From Gonapodya prolifera JEL478 (lineage: Eukaryota; Monoblepharomycota; Monoblepharidomycetes; Monoblepharidales; Gonapodyaceae): a DNA stretch of 50,016 bases. The position numbers and the translations under genes are program-made. Below, in pieces: positions 1-10,559 of the stretch. Below the pieces are notes generated by a model. That model searched no databases and was not told where the DNA came from. It was given only the letters and a program-made list of their open reading frames with translations. Where the stretch lies: contig KQ965807.1 in assembly GCA_001574975.1 (NCBI GenBank), positions 77,400-127,415 of the forward strand. Reading direction: 5' to 3'. How positions within the stretch are numbered: the stretch's first letter is position 1; each line of letters starts with the position of its first letter.

Positions 1-1080
1 GTCCTTCTTGCCTTTCAGAGGGGCGCCGGTAACATCCCGCTTCTTCCCAGAGTCGTGGTCTTTGTTGCGGAAAGGGGCAGATTGGGCGGAATCCAAGGAC
101 ACGGTGTCAAAGTCTCGCAACTGAGCAGTGCCGGTGGACAACTGTTCTTCGGAGGTCCTCTTTGACTTCACACCGTTTGAAGTAGAGCCGAGGTAAGGAT
201 GAGGGGACGTTACGTGGTCACGAAGTGATTTCAGAGAGGAGTGAGATTCAACCCTTCGCAGTTTCGAGCTTTCCGGGGGGCCATCCAGTTTCGCTCGTTT
301 CGACGATGTCGGAGCGTCAGAAGAGTGTCGTGAGGCGTCCACTTTCGGGGGTTTATGCTTCTCGGTACCATTCAGTGGCTTGCCCGAAGTCTTGCAGTCT
401 CCGGCCTTGGTCTTCCCTGACGATTTGGAAGGTTTCAAGGATGACGATTCATCACCCGAAGAAAATGAGTCCGAAGACTCTGAGTCCGAAGGCGCAGGGC
501 GCTTTCGTCCGTTTGAGTCCGCCTTTCGAGAATCCCCACCAGCCGAAGTCTTTGACTTCTTAGAAGCACTGGCGGCGACGGGTGTATGGGTCGAGGTGCT
601 GTCTTTCGTCGAGTTCTTCTCCCGTTTGATATCCTTCGGCGCTACGCCGTTCGCTCCACGGTTTCGTGACTTGAAATCCTGGGTTGACTTCTTACTCTTC
701 TCTGACCTATTGTCCTCGCCCGCACCAGCTTTCCGCTCATTCGCCTTTCCCGATGCGCTGTTTCGTGATTCATTTACCGATTTTCGGACGTCTTCCTGTC
801 CATCCCGTGTGGTTGTGCCATTCGCAGCACTGGCGGAGCGTCCGTTGACCTGAACATCACTTCCCATCCGCTCAAGGGCCGAGCTCCCATTGATTCCCGA
901 GTTTTCGACGTCATTCTGTCCCACGGGAACGTAACGGACTCTGCTGATGGGAGGAAGAGGCCCTTCTGCAAGAATTCGATTGTGAACCTTCAGAGGGACC
1001 ACGGCATTCGAGGAAATGGCTGCTTCTGCACTCTGCCAAGGCGGTGAAGGTGTTGGCACTGCAGCTACTTCGGCAGACAT
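1..1080 (-). CDS. Partial Ser/Lys-rich, probably nuclear protein (unknown family)
   Basis: One open frame of 360 codons runs from an ATG at 1080 to the left edge without a stop, so the 3' part is missing. It begins MSAEVAAVPTPSPPWQ. After about 60 residues it becomes low-complexity, rich in Ser, Lys, Asp and Gly, with basic clusters such as KRAKL and GKKRD that could serve as nuclear localisation signals, and an acidic serine run near residue 205. No catalytic or folded domain is visible, and I do not recognise the family. Composition suggests an intrinsically disordered nuclear or chromatin-associated protein; this is inference. The start is the first ATG of the frame; an upstream exon is possible but not needed. 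It lies 129 bp downstream of the UTP12-like locus, on the same strand. Confidence 0.7.
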   Translation of the reverse strand, partial: MSAEVAAVPTPSPPWQSAEAAISSNAVVPLKVHNRILAEGPLPPISRVRYVPVGQNDVENSGINGSSALERMGSDVQVNGRSASAANGTTTRDGQEDVRKSVNESRNSASGKANERKAGAGEDNRSEKSKKSTQDFKSRNRGANGVAPKDIKREKNSTKDSTSTHTPVAASASKKSKTSAGGDSRKADSNGRKRPAPSDSESSDSFSSGDESSSLKPSKSSGKTKAGDCKTSGKPLNGTEKHKPPKVDASRHSSDAPTSSKRAKLDGPPESSKLRRVESHSSLKSLRDHVTSPHPYLGSTSNGVKSKRTSEEQLSTGTAQLRDFDTVSLDSAQSAPFRNKDHDSGKKRDVTGAPLKGKKD

Positions 1081-1209
1081 TTTGCCGTGGGTTCTGGTGG
1101 GATTGATTCGGATTGTGTTGTCGAAATTCGAAGAAGTCCGCGCCACCCAACAGATCTTACGTCGTGAGGTTTAATGTTTATAGTACACTGCAACTGTACA
1201 AATCTAACA

Positions 1210-3240
1210 TCATATGAATCCTAACCGTTTCCGATGTTTGCCCTGCTTTTTCGTGCCTGTAAAGTAGTCCGAATCCCGAAGTGCAAATCGAATGGCTGCA
1301 AGATTAAAGCCCATGATGGTCTGCAAAGGCGGTTAGACGAGGGCATTTGTCACAATGAAGTCACTCAACTCACCTTGTGGACTTCAAGATTCGACCTGAA
1401 CTTCCTTCGAACAGTCTCCAACGGAATGCGAAGAGATTCCATTGCAGTTATTTGGTTGAAGTGGGTATTCGAATGATAGGTAAGAATGCGAGAGCACAAG
1501 ACGGAATTCCATCCCTGGAAGAAAAAAACAAAGTTTTCAGAACAGGCAAATGTACAATGGCCAAACAGTTCCAGTTCAGGTATCCCTTTCACTGATAATT
1601 GTCCACTGAGTTACTTTTGCACAAGTTTTCCTTCAACGGGATCCACGGAGATTAGATCACGTTGTACACACATTGTGCGTCTTGCAGGATTAAGAAAATC
1701 CCAGAAGTTTCGAAGAGGGAAGCTCACCTTTGTAACCCATCTCGAGATAACATCGATTAGAATTGGGAGCTTGGATAAGGGTAGTACGAGGAGTGCCTCT
1801 TCGAGGTCAGCCTGACGAATCCGTTCGAACACTCTGAGAACATAACGATCGGCGGACATATCAGGGTCTCCTGTAGCAACAATGTAAGGACTTCGAGGAG
1901 GTGGAGGTGGCGGGTTTGTCGGATATGAAGATCTCGAGATGGCAACTTTTGGTACCCACGAGAGCCTTTCAAATACATCACCATCCACAGGGCCGTTCGA
2001 TTTCTTGCCCTTCTTCTTCTCCTTTTCGCGGACCCTTCGCTTCTTCCGCGCTTTCGTTTTTTCGACTTCGTCCATGGACCGAATCCGATACAGCTCGATG
2101 GATTTATCAGCCGATTGAATCCCGAGGTAAGGCTAGGCACGGTGTGAAAGCAGTGAAATGCATCTGTCCTTCGATTGTCGCAAAAACAAAGACCACAGTT
2201 TCACCGATTGGAGTGAGGTCGGAACGTCGTCAGCGGCGTCCTGCGCTTCGTCGGCCTCAAGTGGCTTCGGGGCGATGTCGGGGAGTTGGGCGGATCGAGG
2301 GTCCACACTTTCACTTCTGCATCCACCGATGCTATGAGGATAGTGACCGTAAGCGAGGAAGAATCCGAAGAAGTCAGACCGCTCTCCAGTCCCACACCGG
2401 GCAAAACGTCAATACTCCACACCTCATTGCCGGTGCGCAACAACCGTCTCGGCACAATGCTTAGTGGAGAGACCCCAAACCGTCATGAGCGAGTCTTTTG
2501 CGGTGGAGATGAGATATTTTGCGGTGCTTCTCGGGCTCGAGTTTTCTTCGCTGGTTTGTCCCGAAGAAATCTCCGAGAAATCAACAAAGCGCAGTGCCGT
2601 GATGGCATTCTTGTGGCCTCGGAAGCGACACATCCCCGTTTCGCTGACAATATCCCATACAATGACGTCCGTGTCAGCCGAACCTGAAGCCTTGTAGTCG
2701 AAGGATAATGCCGTTATCGCTGCCCTGTGCCCGTTGAATGTCACCAAATGCGCGACGTGTCCAGGAAGCCAAAGGAGAACGGCAACGTCAGAGTAACTTT
2801 GAAAAAGATTGGGTTGGACTTTCTCGCCCTGATATGTTGGTGGACCATGTACCACTCACCCGACGGCAAAAGGGGATTCCGTACGATCACTGGAATTGAG
2901 AGAAGGAGATGCTGCGATGCATGTGACCTCTGCGCGAGTTTTGGGGTCGTGCCATGTAAACAGCTTGGAAACAGAAAAGCGAACCCGTGAAATGATCTGC
3001 CAGAGACGTTGGAGCAACAATCACTAACTTTGTTCCTGTCTTTAAGTTCCAGCCGACGACATCTTCCAGTGCCGGTGCGATTGCAGTGTGGGTCAACGAG
3101 TTTGTCCCCGAAGGACCATTTTCGACAACGGATCCATTCAGCGCTGTGGAGGAAAGTGTTGCATACACGGCGTTCGAAGCCCTTGATGCAATCACGCAAA
3201 ATGAGCCTCCATCAGAGTATCGTAAATATGTTTTTACCAT
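1210..3240 (-). pseudogene. UTP12/WDR3-like WD40 protein, internally deleted and frameshifted
   Basis: UTP12 (Dip2; WDR3 in animals) is a UTP-B subunit of the small-subunit processome needed for 18S rRNA maturation. The start MVKTYLRY at 3240 matches the family N-terminus. WD repeats follow (ADTDVIVWDI, KDSLMTVWGL, DAEVKVWTL), then an acidic linker, a repeat end (ADKSIELYRIRS) and a Lys-rich stretch. The Utp12 domain comes next (DLEEALLVLPLSKLPILID; HFNQITAMES) and the last exon begins IMGFNLAAI. Family members are about 900 residues with two propellers; here the Lys-rich linker runs almost directly into the Utp12 domain, so the second propeller is absent. The frame shifts by one base near 2430 (AHR to NEVWSIDV) and again near 2295. 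Introns elsewhere have clean GT-AG ends. Because UTP12 is essential in yeast, this may be a decaying extra copy or an assembly fault. Confidence 0.75.
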
Positions 3241-3652
3241 TTGGGAGAGGAAAAGAGCCGCAAGGGGGACAATGCACGGACCAGGACCCACCACTCCTCA
3301 GAAAAGCGAACTTGCTTTGGACTCAAGTTTGACTCTGGTACCCGAAGAAAGTCATTGTGGAATGAATGCACAGGCGAAATCCGTAATTGGTCTGGCGATT
3401 CTCTTGACGAATCTATTTCTATGGATAGTATGACTAAATGGAAGTCACAATAAGATGTACCTCCTCTTTCTATAGTCAGCTTTGAAATTGACTTCCTTCA
3501 GTGTATGGCGGAGTTCTCAGGTTCGCCCCCGGCTAAACATGTTCAATCCTGCAGGGAAAGTGGAGGTGGGGAAGCAAACACAACCCATCCGTCGGCCGAG
3601 TGCTTATGCTGTGCTGTGTCTGCGCATCCAAGTGAACAATTCAGTCCGGGAC
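3241..3652. promoter_or_regulatory. Divergent intergenic region
   Basis: About 410 bp lie between the UTP12-like start (- strand) and the probable start of the Zn2Cys6 regulator (+ strand). It should contain both promoters. I see no clear TATA box and no ORF that looks real. Confidence 0.3.
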
Positions 3653-6600
3653 ATGTCGGATCGTCTGGACAACAAAGTGAAGCTGGAGGATGCCCACTCC
3701 TCTGCCCTGGCCGAACCTGCGGAAGCACTGGAGACTACCGACGGCGGAGGAGTGGCGAGAGTGCGGAGAAAGAGAGTTCTCAAAGGTCCCATTACCCCAC
3801 GGGCGGTGAGTGACAAATTGCAGGAAGTGTTGTAGGTAGAAGGCGGCCTCAGTGAAATGTCCTTGCCGCATCCGCCACGTCGAACATCCACGGAATCAGT
3901 GCGACGCATGCCACCGAATGAAGATTAAGTGTGACGGTGTCAAGCCTCGCTGTGGAGCGTGTTCGTGAGTGGGGATGTGGCTTCTTATTGCGACGTTCAA
4001 TGATGGGACCATCCACCTCCAGGCGTCGAAAGAGAATTTGCGACTGGGATTGGAAACCTGAAAAGGGAAGGACCGACTCTCGAGCAATGGATCCCACACA
4101 GGCAAATGTGAGCAAATTGTTACCTACCCCTCAAACATCACTGACAAACAGAGGTACTAGGCCGCACTACAGGGAACACCCGCCAAGCTGGATGTGCCGG
4201 AATCACAAACACCTTGGAACTCTCGCGATGTCGTTCCGCCGCTACCCTTACACCCCAGCAACTCCTCAAAGGGACGGACACGGCATCTTCCATCTCCAAC
4301 TTCCTCAGACGACCTCGAACCATCCACCGAGCCGCATTCACAAGCTGCGAATCTCACTGCTGCTCGGGAACCAGTCACCGACCCTTACAGTGCTCTTCTT
4401 ACCCTTGGATACAACGGGGCTGGAGCAAATTGGTCCGATTCGGGAGACTCGCCCCCGAAACAACGCCACGGCGAACGGTCCGAGTCTGGCAATCTCAGCG
4501 TATGGAACGGAGCCCAAGGATTTCCCTCGCCGGAGTTCGGTTCTGACTGGTACAACTCGTCCGACACTTCGGCCCACGATCTCGACCAGTTGCACAAAGC
4601 CAACATCCAATCTGCTACCCTCCATATGAACTGGTCGTCAATCGATACGTCCAATATATCGGCTCTTGCGTCCATCCCCGGGCAGCCAATGTTCCCACAG
4701 ATTGATCATTCCAGTTTATACACGAACGGAGCGCAACAGTGGTCGCCCGGAGGATCATTCATTCCCCGTGATACAATTGATATCAAGCCTACACTTTCAA
4801 TCTCCTCCGGCAGCACTGGAATTCCCCCATCTGCGCTCGTATCAACACTGCCTCAAACCTCTATAAGCACAACTGTATCGACGACCTATAACACAGGAGC
4901 CCAAGTATCTCAGGCTCCCCCCAGACGAGTCCCTCTCTTTGGAGGATTGTCTCTACTACCAGATCAAAGTGCAATGAACGAATGTGTGCAACTGTATACC
5001 CACGTATTGCAGCACAGTGAGTAATCGGTCACCATTCACTGTGCAAGGAGCAGATTTTATTAACCTCTACCCCAATTTACAGCATTTCCGATCCTTCACA
5101 TCCCCAATTTCCTTCTCACCATAACCCAACATCGTGTACACCCCGCGTTATATCTCGCCGTGGCGACCATGGGAAGCCTTCACCACCCACGTCGATCTCA
5201 AATTCGCAACGCGATTGCCCTGCAACTTCACGCCACGATCAAAGCGTGCATGGGTACCCTGGACCTTGGACTCGTTCAAGCCCTTGCGCTTTTTTCGACG
5301 TTCTTGATGACGGAAGCAGGACGACTCGCGATTGGATTAAAGTGGCACAGGGGAACTATCAAAGCCGCCAAGGCTTTGGGCGTTAATGTGAGTAAATTTT
5401 GAGGCTTTCTATGAGTGATGTCTCACCTTGCGCGGTTGCAGATCGAGTGCTCGTCAGAGAACTGGATAGAGCAAGAGGAGCGTCGTCGACTTTGGGCGTA
5501 CTTGTACCAAGTGGATACGTACGTTTGTTTTCATATTTGAGGGAACAATTTCCGACTTAACACTGCAATTTCGTCACAGACTTCTGGCTGGAGGGTACAA
5601 ACAGAAACCGATTATAAAGGACGCGGAATACCTCGTGGGGGTACCATGCAGCGAGTCTGAATTTTGGTCTTGGAGTCGTCCCACCAAACCAGTCCGGGAG
5701 CCGCAGAGTGTGTTCCGAGAGAAGCAGGTATGTTGGAACTGTTCCTCTTTCCCCCGGCAGATTCTTGATATTCCGAGCTGTTACCTCCTCGGCAGTTTTT
5801 GGAGTTCCCGGAAGAATCACGCATTTGCGATGACGGTGAGCGCAATGTCCGATCAAAAATATCCTGACACGACCGCTGACCCGTTTGACTGTACTTGACC
5901 AGATTTTCACCTGATGCAAGTATCACTCGCCTTTGTCTACAGACGTCGAATGGAGAACCTCGCCTTGGGACAAGAGGGTGATGACTTCCGTTATCGAATT
6001 GAGACGCTCTTGAATAAATGGTTCGAGGTGAGTATGATCTCCGATTGTCTGTGATACTGCAACGGCTTCTCAGTATTTGGATTTCAGATATTACCTCCGG
6101 GATTGAAAGCAGTGGCCACCCAAGTCGAGACTGAAGGAATAACCCCATCTTCATTCTTTTTCCGCACTGGCTACGAAAGAGACCAGTATGGACGGCCAGG
6201 GGTTGCTCATCAAGTCGGACATCTTTTGATGAGTGAGTTTGGTTTCGTTTCCGTGTGAGTGATGGATCGCTTGTATTGAGAATATGTTGTTACGCCTTCG
6301 TACCAGTGGCCGTCGTTTTGTTCCTGACTTTGGTGAGTGTCAAGTTAAACAATGCTTGTGATTTTAGGCTAAATATAATCGACTATTCCAGTTTGGCCCT
6401 AAAACACCGAACAACTACCTCGCCGATGTGGAGTGGTCCGAGTCCCAGAACTTCTCCCGCTGCATCGAGAAAGCTTGTCAGGGAACTCGTGTTTTGGAAT
6501 GCATAATGCGGAGCTTTATGGGCCTTACTCCCGTCGCAGGAGGAGCGATCTCGTACCATGTGTTTCAGATTGGAATGGTTCATCTGGTTCATTTGAAAAA

Positions 6601-6974
6601 TATCGTTGGAAGACTGCAAACCACCACGGAGACTGAAATCGAGCAACTGCAGGAGACTGGCAGGTACGCTATTGTGAATTTGTGTTATTGCAGCAGGATC
6701 GGGTTTTGACCGCCGCCAAACCATTTTTAGGGACGCCCTTCGGCAAGTCGAAGTACACGGAGAAGCGTTGAAAACACTTGCATCACTTGCTTCTGCTCCA
6801 GGAGCTCTCTTGCATCTGTGGGAACAACTTGTGCGGGACCAAATACCCCCAACGATATTATGGGGAATGGCGGAGACCACGGCGAGTCTGGCAGAAATGC
6901 ATACAACATTTCCTCGAGTTGGGGATGAGGTGTTTGGTGGAGACAAAGAACCTGTCGAAACCTCTACGTACTAA
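3653..6974 (+). CDS. Zn2Cys6 fungal transcription factor with fungal-specific TF domain
   Basis: A binuclear zinc cluster regulator. The cluster is split by an intron: CDACHRMKIKCDGVKPRC and GAC at 3900-3967, then SRRKRIC from about 4020, giving the spacing C-2-C-6-C-6-C-2-C-6-C. A Ser/Pro/Thr-rich linker of about 300 residues follows, typical of the region between DNA-binding and regulatory domains. From about 5160 the fungal-specific middle homology domain appears: GRLAIGLKWHRGTIKAAKAL, then WIEQEERRRLWAYLYQVDT. The remaining exons (RRRMENLALGQEGDD; SRCIEKACQGTR) finish with a TAC-TAA at 6974. At least eight short introns separate the parts. The proposed start (MSDRLDNKVKLED at 3653) is uncertain because the first intron's phase does not join cleanly to the zinc exon; an earlier in-frame ATG at 3482 is possible. 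No frame breaks are seen elsewhere. Target genes are unknown. Confidence 0.85.
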
Positions 6975-7226
6975 TGAAAGGATACGGTTGATTTTGATGC
7001 AGTGAGGATCGTAACGATGAGAGTTTCCCCAGCTCACGAAAAGCATCACTTCGATTTGCATTTCGCACGATTCCTGCTACATGTAGCATATTTCACTGTT
7101 TTGTTTCATTGGATGATAATTGATGTAACTGATGCTTAATGGAGATTGCCAATAATCTGACAGTCGTTTTACATGCTGTTCCCAGACAATAATCATTAGC
7201 AATGCACTGACCAAATCGCGTATGTT
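6975..7226. other. Short convergent intergenic region
   Basis: The regulator (+) and the orphan gene (-) converge here. The 250 bp are A/T-rich with no recognisable gene. Confidence 0.4.
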
Positions 7227-10200
7227 TCAAGGTAAGGATCCATTTGAACTCCGTGGTCCTGGTCCAGTGAGGTCAATAGCACGACTTTCAGAAACCGATG
7301 AAACTCTCAGGAAAGATTTTAGCTTTGATTTGAACAGTTTACCGAAGGATTTGACTCCAGGGGAAAGCTATATTGATGACGTGGGTGATTAACAATACCG
7401 AAAACAGGTTTTTTCGAACCCGCCACTTACCCCGTCTGTGATCTCAATTGAACGTTGATCCCTCGAAGGACAGCTCTCAGTAGTTTTTGGCCCACCAGAG
7501 AGACCGCTTAAGATAGATTGTTGATGTGTATCAAAAAGGGAGGGTCTCGGACAATGGCCCTTCACGTATGCATCCCGAATGCTTTGAACTACACCATAAG
7601 AGGCATCATCAGCACTGTTTAATATGCACGCTATACTAACTTACTGTATTCGCGTATTTTCGCAGCAGTCTCCTCGTGCGGAGTGAAATTGGAGAACTGT
7701 TCACTCTGCCACGGATATGAACACCACCTATAATACAATAAGAATTGAGAACAAAGTTAGCCAGACCGTATAATTGTGTCTCTTAGAAAGCTAACCTTGT
7801 TTCGTTCCCGGTGCGGTCCCGCTGCACGATGATAAGAGTATCTGTATTCAATGACTTGTAAATATTCAATGGCGAGTCATCCAAAATCCAATCAACTCAC
7901 CATATTGGCTCAAGACCTCCAAGTTTTCATCTTCAAACGTTTCGTCTGGTCCAGTGAATGCGATCGCAACCAACGTTTTCGGGACTGCGTCCTGCGCCAA
8001 AGCATTTGCATAGATCACCACGAAAGTATTATTGAAGTAACACTCACATCGTCTTTGCTGATAACTTTATCGTAGTCCTTGCTCGCATAACGATGTGCAG
8101 AGCCTTCCAAACTCCGACGAAAATAGCAAGGAGACCCGGTACTTTCATTCATTCGAAATACGTCGCTCTTTGCAGGTATCTTTTGCGTATACGAGCGAGT
8201 AACACAATCAAAGAATGTCTGGCGGTCGGTTGGATCTTTAAAATCAAGTCGAATGCTTTGTTTTCTCTTGTAGTTTGTGGTTGAGCGAAAAAGTATAAAA
8301 ACTGGGGGTGGTATCGCTTTCATTCCTGGTTTGCAATCACTTAACGGGAAGATATCGTACCTGTGTTCTTTTCTTCTGCCTCGCACAGAAGGACTTGCTC
8401 GTAAGGAACATGTGCAATCACATTCCACTTCATTTCGTCGTCAAAGGAGCGAACTCGATCTTCGCAAAGGACAAGAGTATCCTTGAAGTAATGGCAGCTG
8501 CCTTGAACGGAGCTCGACGCTGGAATCTGACCAGTTATCTTGACGTCTGTCTCGACCTTCTGGGGCAATCCTCCCGATACTAGAACTGGCTGGACAAGTT
8601 ATCGTTAAAGTTATTGTCCAGTGGTTTTGCTTAATAGGCTTTGTGATTGTGGCCTCACCGATAACCCATTATATGTACGGCACATTGCAAGAGCGTCCAG
8701 CTCTGTTTCTTTTGTCATGAACTTCTGTGTCAGGTCATCCCAGATGTGTAGAATGTCGCCACCTATGCGAGTCAGCATCAAACAAATGTCGGTGAATCGG
8801 CGAGCTGGACACCGGGCGAAAGTAGTTGACTGAGGAACTTAAATACCAACCACCACGATTTGACATTGGCTCACCATGTTTTGCAAGAAGCGAAGGAAGC
8901 CTCAAGGCACTTACTCCAAGCCTTTGCCGGTGTCGATCGTAAACTTCATTCTACTTTCAAGCCGTCATGAGGAGAAAGAAAGATGTACCGTTACTATGCG
9001 ACCCACCAACAGCTGAGTAACTTTCGATGAGCTGCTTTGCGCCTGTTCTTCGCGCATTATCAAATCGACGGCAAGACGTACAAAAGCACAGTAATTGATC
9101 TGATTTTCGAACTCCGACGCCTGTACATTTGAAAATGACCACTTTATGAGTTGGCGCGGAGGGACAGAACGTACTGTTTCCCTGAGCACTGAATCAAAAG
9201 CTTCCCGAAAGTCGTCAGAATCATGTGAATCGCTTTGACATCGGTCGAGCAGCTCGCGTAGCCGATCCCGAAACATCATGTGGATTTGCATCATCGCTGT
9301 TCGTTGTCTGCCTGTGGTGATCTGATCTATAAGAGCAGAAGGTACGTCGAAGCTTGGTGCAAGCTTTTTGGTGGTTTCGCAAAGCTAAAGCGGAAGATGA
9401 GAGCTCGTGAAGTGGGCCAGAAGAATTATTTGAGATGCTTACAATTTCGAGAAGGCTCAGGTCAGCTACAAAGTGTTCCTGAGTTGCGCAAAGCTCTTCT
9501 AGTGTTTGATTGTACAAGTCTGTGTCCTTTGCTGGGTCAACTTGGATACTAGAAGCGACCTCTAAGTTCGCATCGGTCGCAGTTCCCTTCAGCGCTTTCA
9601 AGAATGCTGGAACGACCACGATTACAAAGAACATAGGTCCTTTGATTTGGCTGCATCAAAAAACTCACCTTCATCGTGCGTAGATGTGAATATAATGTCG
9701 ACGAAGAATGTCACATAAGCCTGTATGTGGAAATGATGATCACCAGAAACTTGGGTGCTCGGTCCGTTCACGGACGCACGTACCGTCTTCGGAACTATAG
9801 CTGCACCATCCCTAATCTTACTGACTCTTTGGTCATCCTTCGGGGAACTCAATGATCCGCTCGTTTGTAAGACCCTGTCGACCTCTCCAACTGTGCTCTC
9901 CAATACCACGTCGAACTCGTCGGTGTCGGCATACACCAAAGGGTCCCGAGAACCGAAATGCTGAATTACACAGAAGTAAAGGTCAACGGAGTGAGCAGGC
10001 GCGACACAGTGCCATTGTTCTTACATCAGTTCTGATATACGATTTTATGCCTTCCTCTGTCTTGACAAGCAGGCACGCTACACTCTCAGTTCCAACTGTC
10101 CATTGATAGCCTTGAGGACGACCCGTTCAAAGATCTGAAGGCCTCTCAAACTCCATCAATGGTGGCTCACATCGGGAAGGCTCCAACAGTTCCGCAGAGC

Positions 10201-10443
10201 GAGATTCCCATGACCTACGGCTCGCGTCACGACCGGTAAATCGATTAATTTCATTGAGATTTGCCTATTGGATTGTGGTTGAAGTCCATGGCACGCTTGA
10301 TGAGGCGTAATTACCAAACTCGATCCCAGGTGATCACGCACTCTCAATTGGGAATCCAGATCTGCATTTCGCGCCGACAGACGCGATAGATACTTCGATA
10401 GACCTTCATCCACGATCGAGCTTGTACTGGATCGCAGCATCAT
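7227..10443 (-). CDS. Large multi-exon orphan protein, weakly RhoGEF (DH-PH)-like
   Basis: About eleven exons read in order on the - strand. They start at MMLRSSTSSIVDEGLSKYL (10443). Next come LELRVACLLVKTEEG, DEFDVVLESTVGEVDRVL and TLEELCATQEHFVADLSLLE. Then LCETTKKLAPSFDVPSALID, HIWDDLTQKFMTKE and KDTLVLCEDRVRSFDDEMKW follow. The gene ends with LSPGVKSFGKLFKSKL and a short tail with its stop at 7227. Most junctions show GT-AG with consistent phase; the one near 9650 is unclear. The TLEELCATQEHFVADL stretch resembles the opening of a DH domain, and the LVLCEDRVRSFDDE region could be a PH-like strand pattern, which would make it a Rho-family exchange factor. The resemblance is weak, and no diagnostic conserved block is clear enough to assign it. 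It is 117 bp downstream of fimbrin on the same strand. I am confident of a gene, not of its function. Confidence 0.6.
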
Positions 10444-10559
10444 TATGTGAGGAAAATTTTATTTGGCCACAGTTGCTGCAATCACAGGCATCCGCTAAAT
10501 CAATGGAATGAGAACGGGAATACCAATTACATCCAAGTAATTAAAGATGTTCCGCAAGA

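Noticed and set aside
7222-7392. A neat 56-residue + strand ORF
   Set aside because: It is antisense to the last exon of the orphan gene, whose - strand frame (LSPGVKSFGKLFKSKL) joins in phase with earlier exons.
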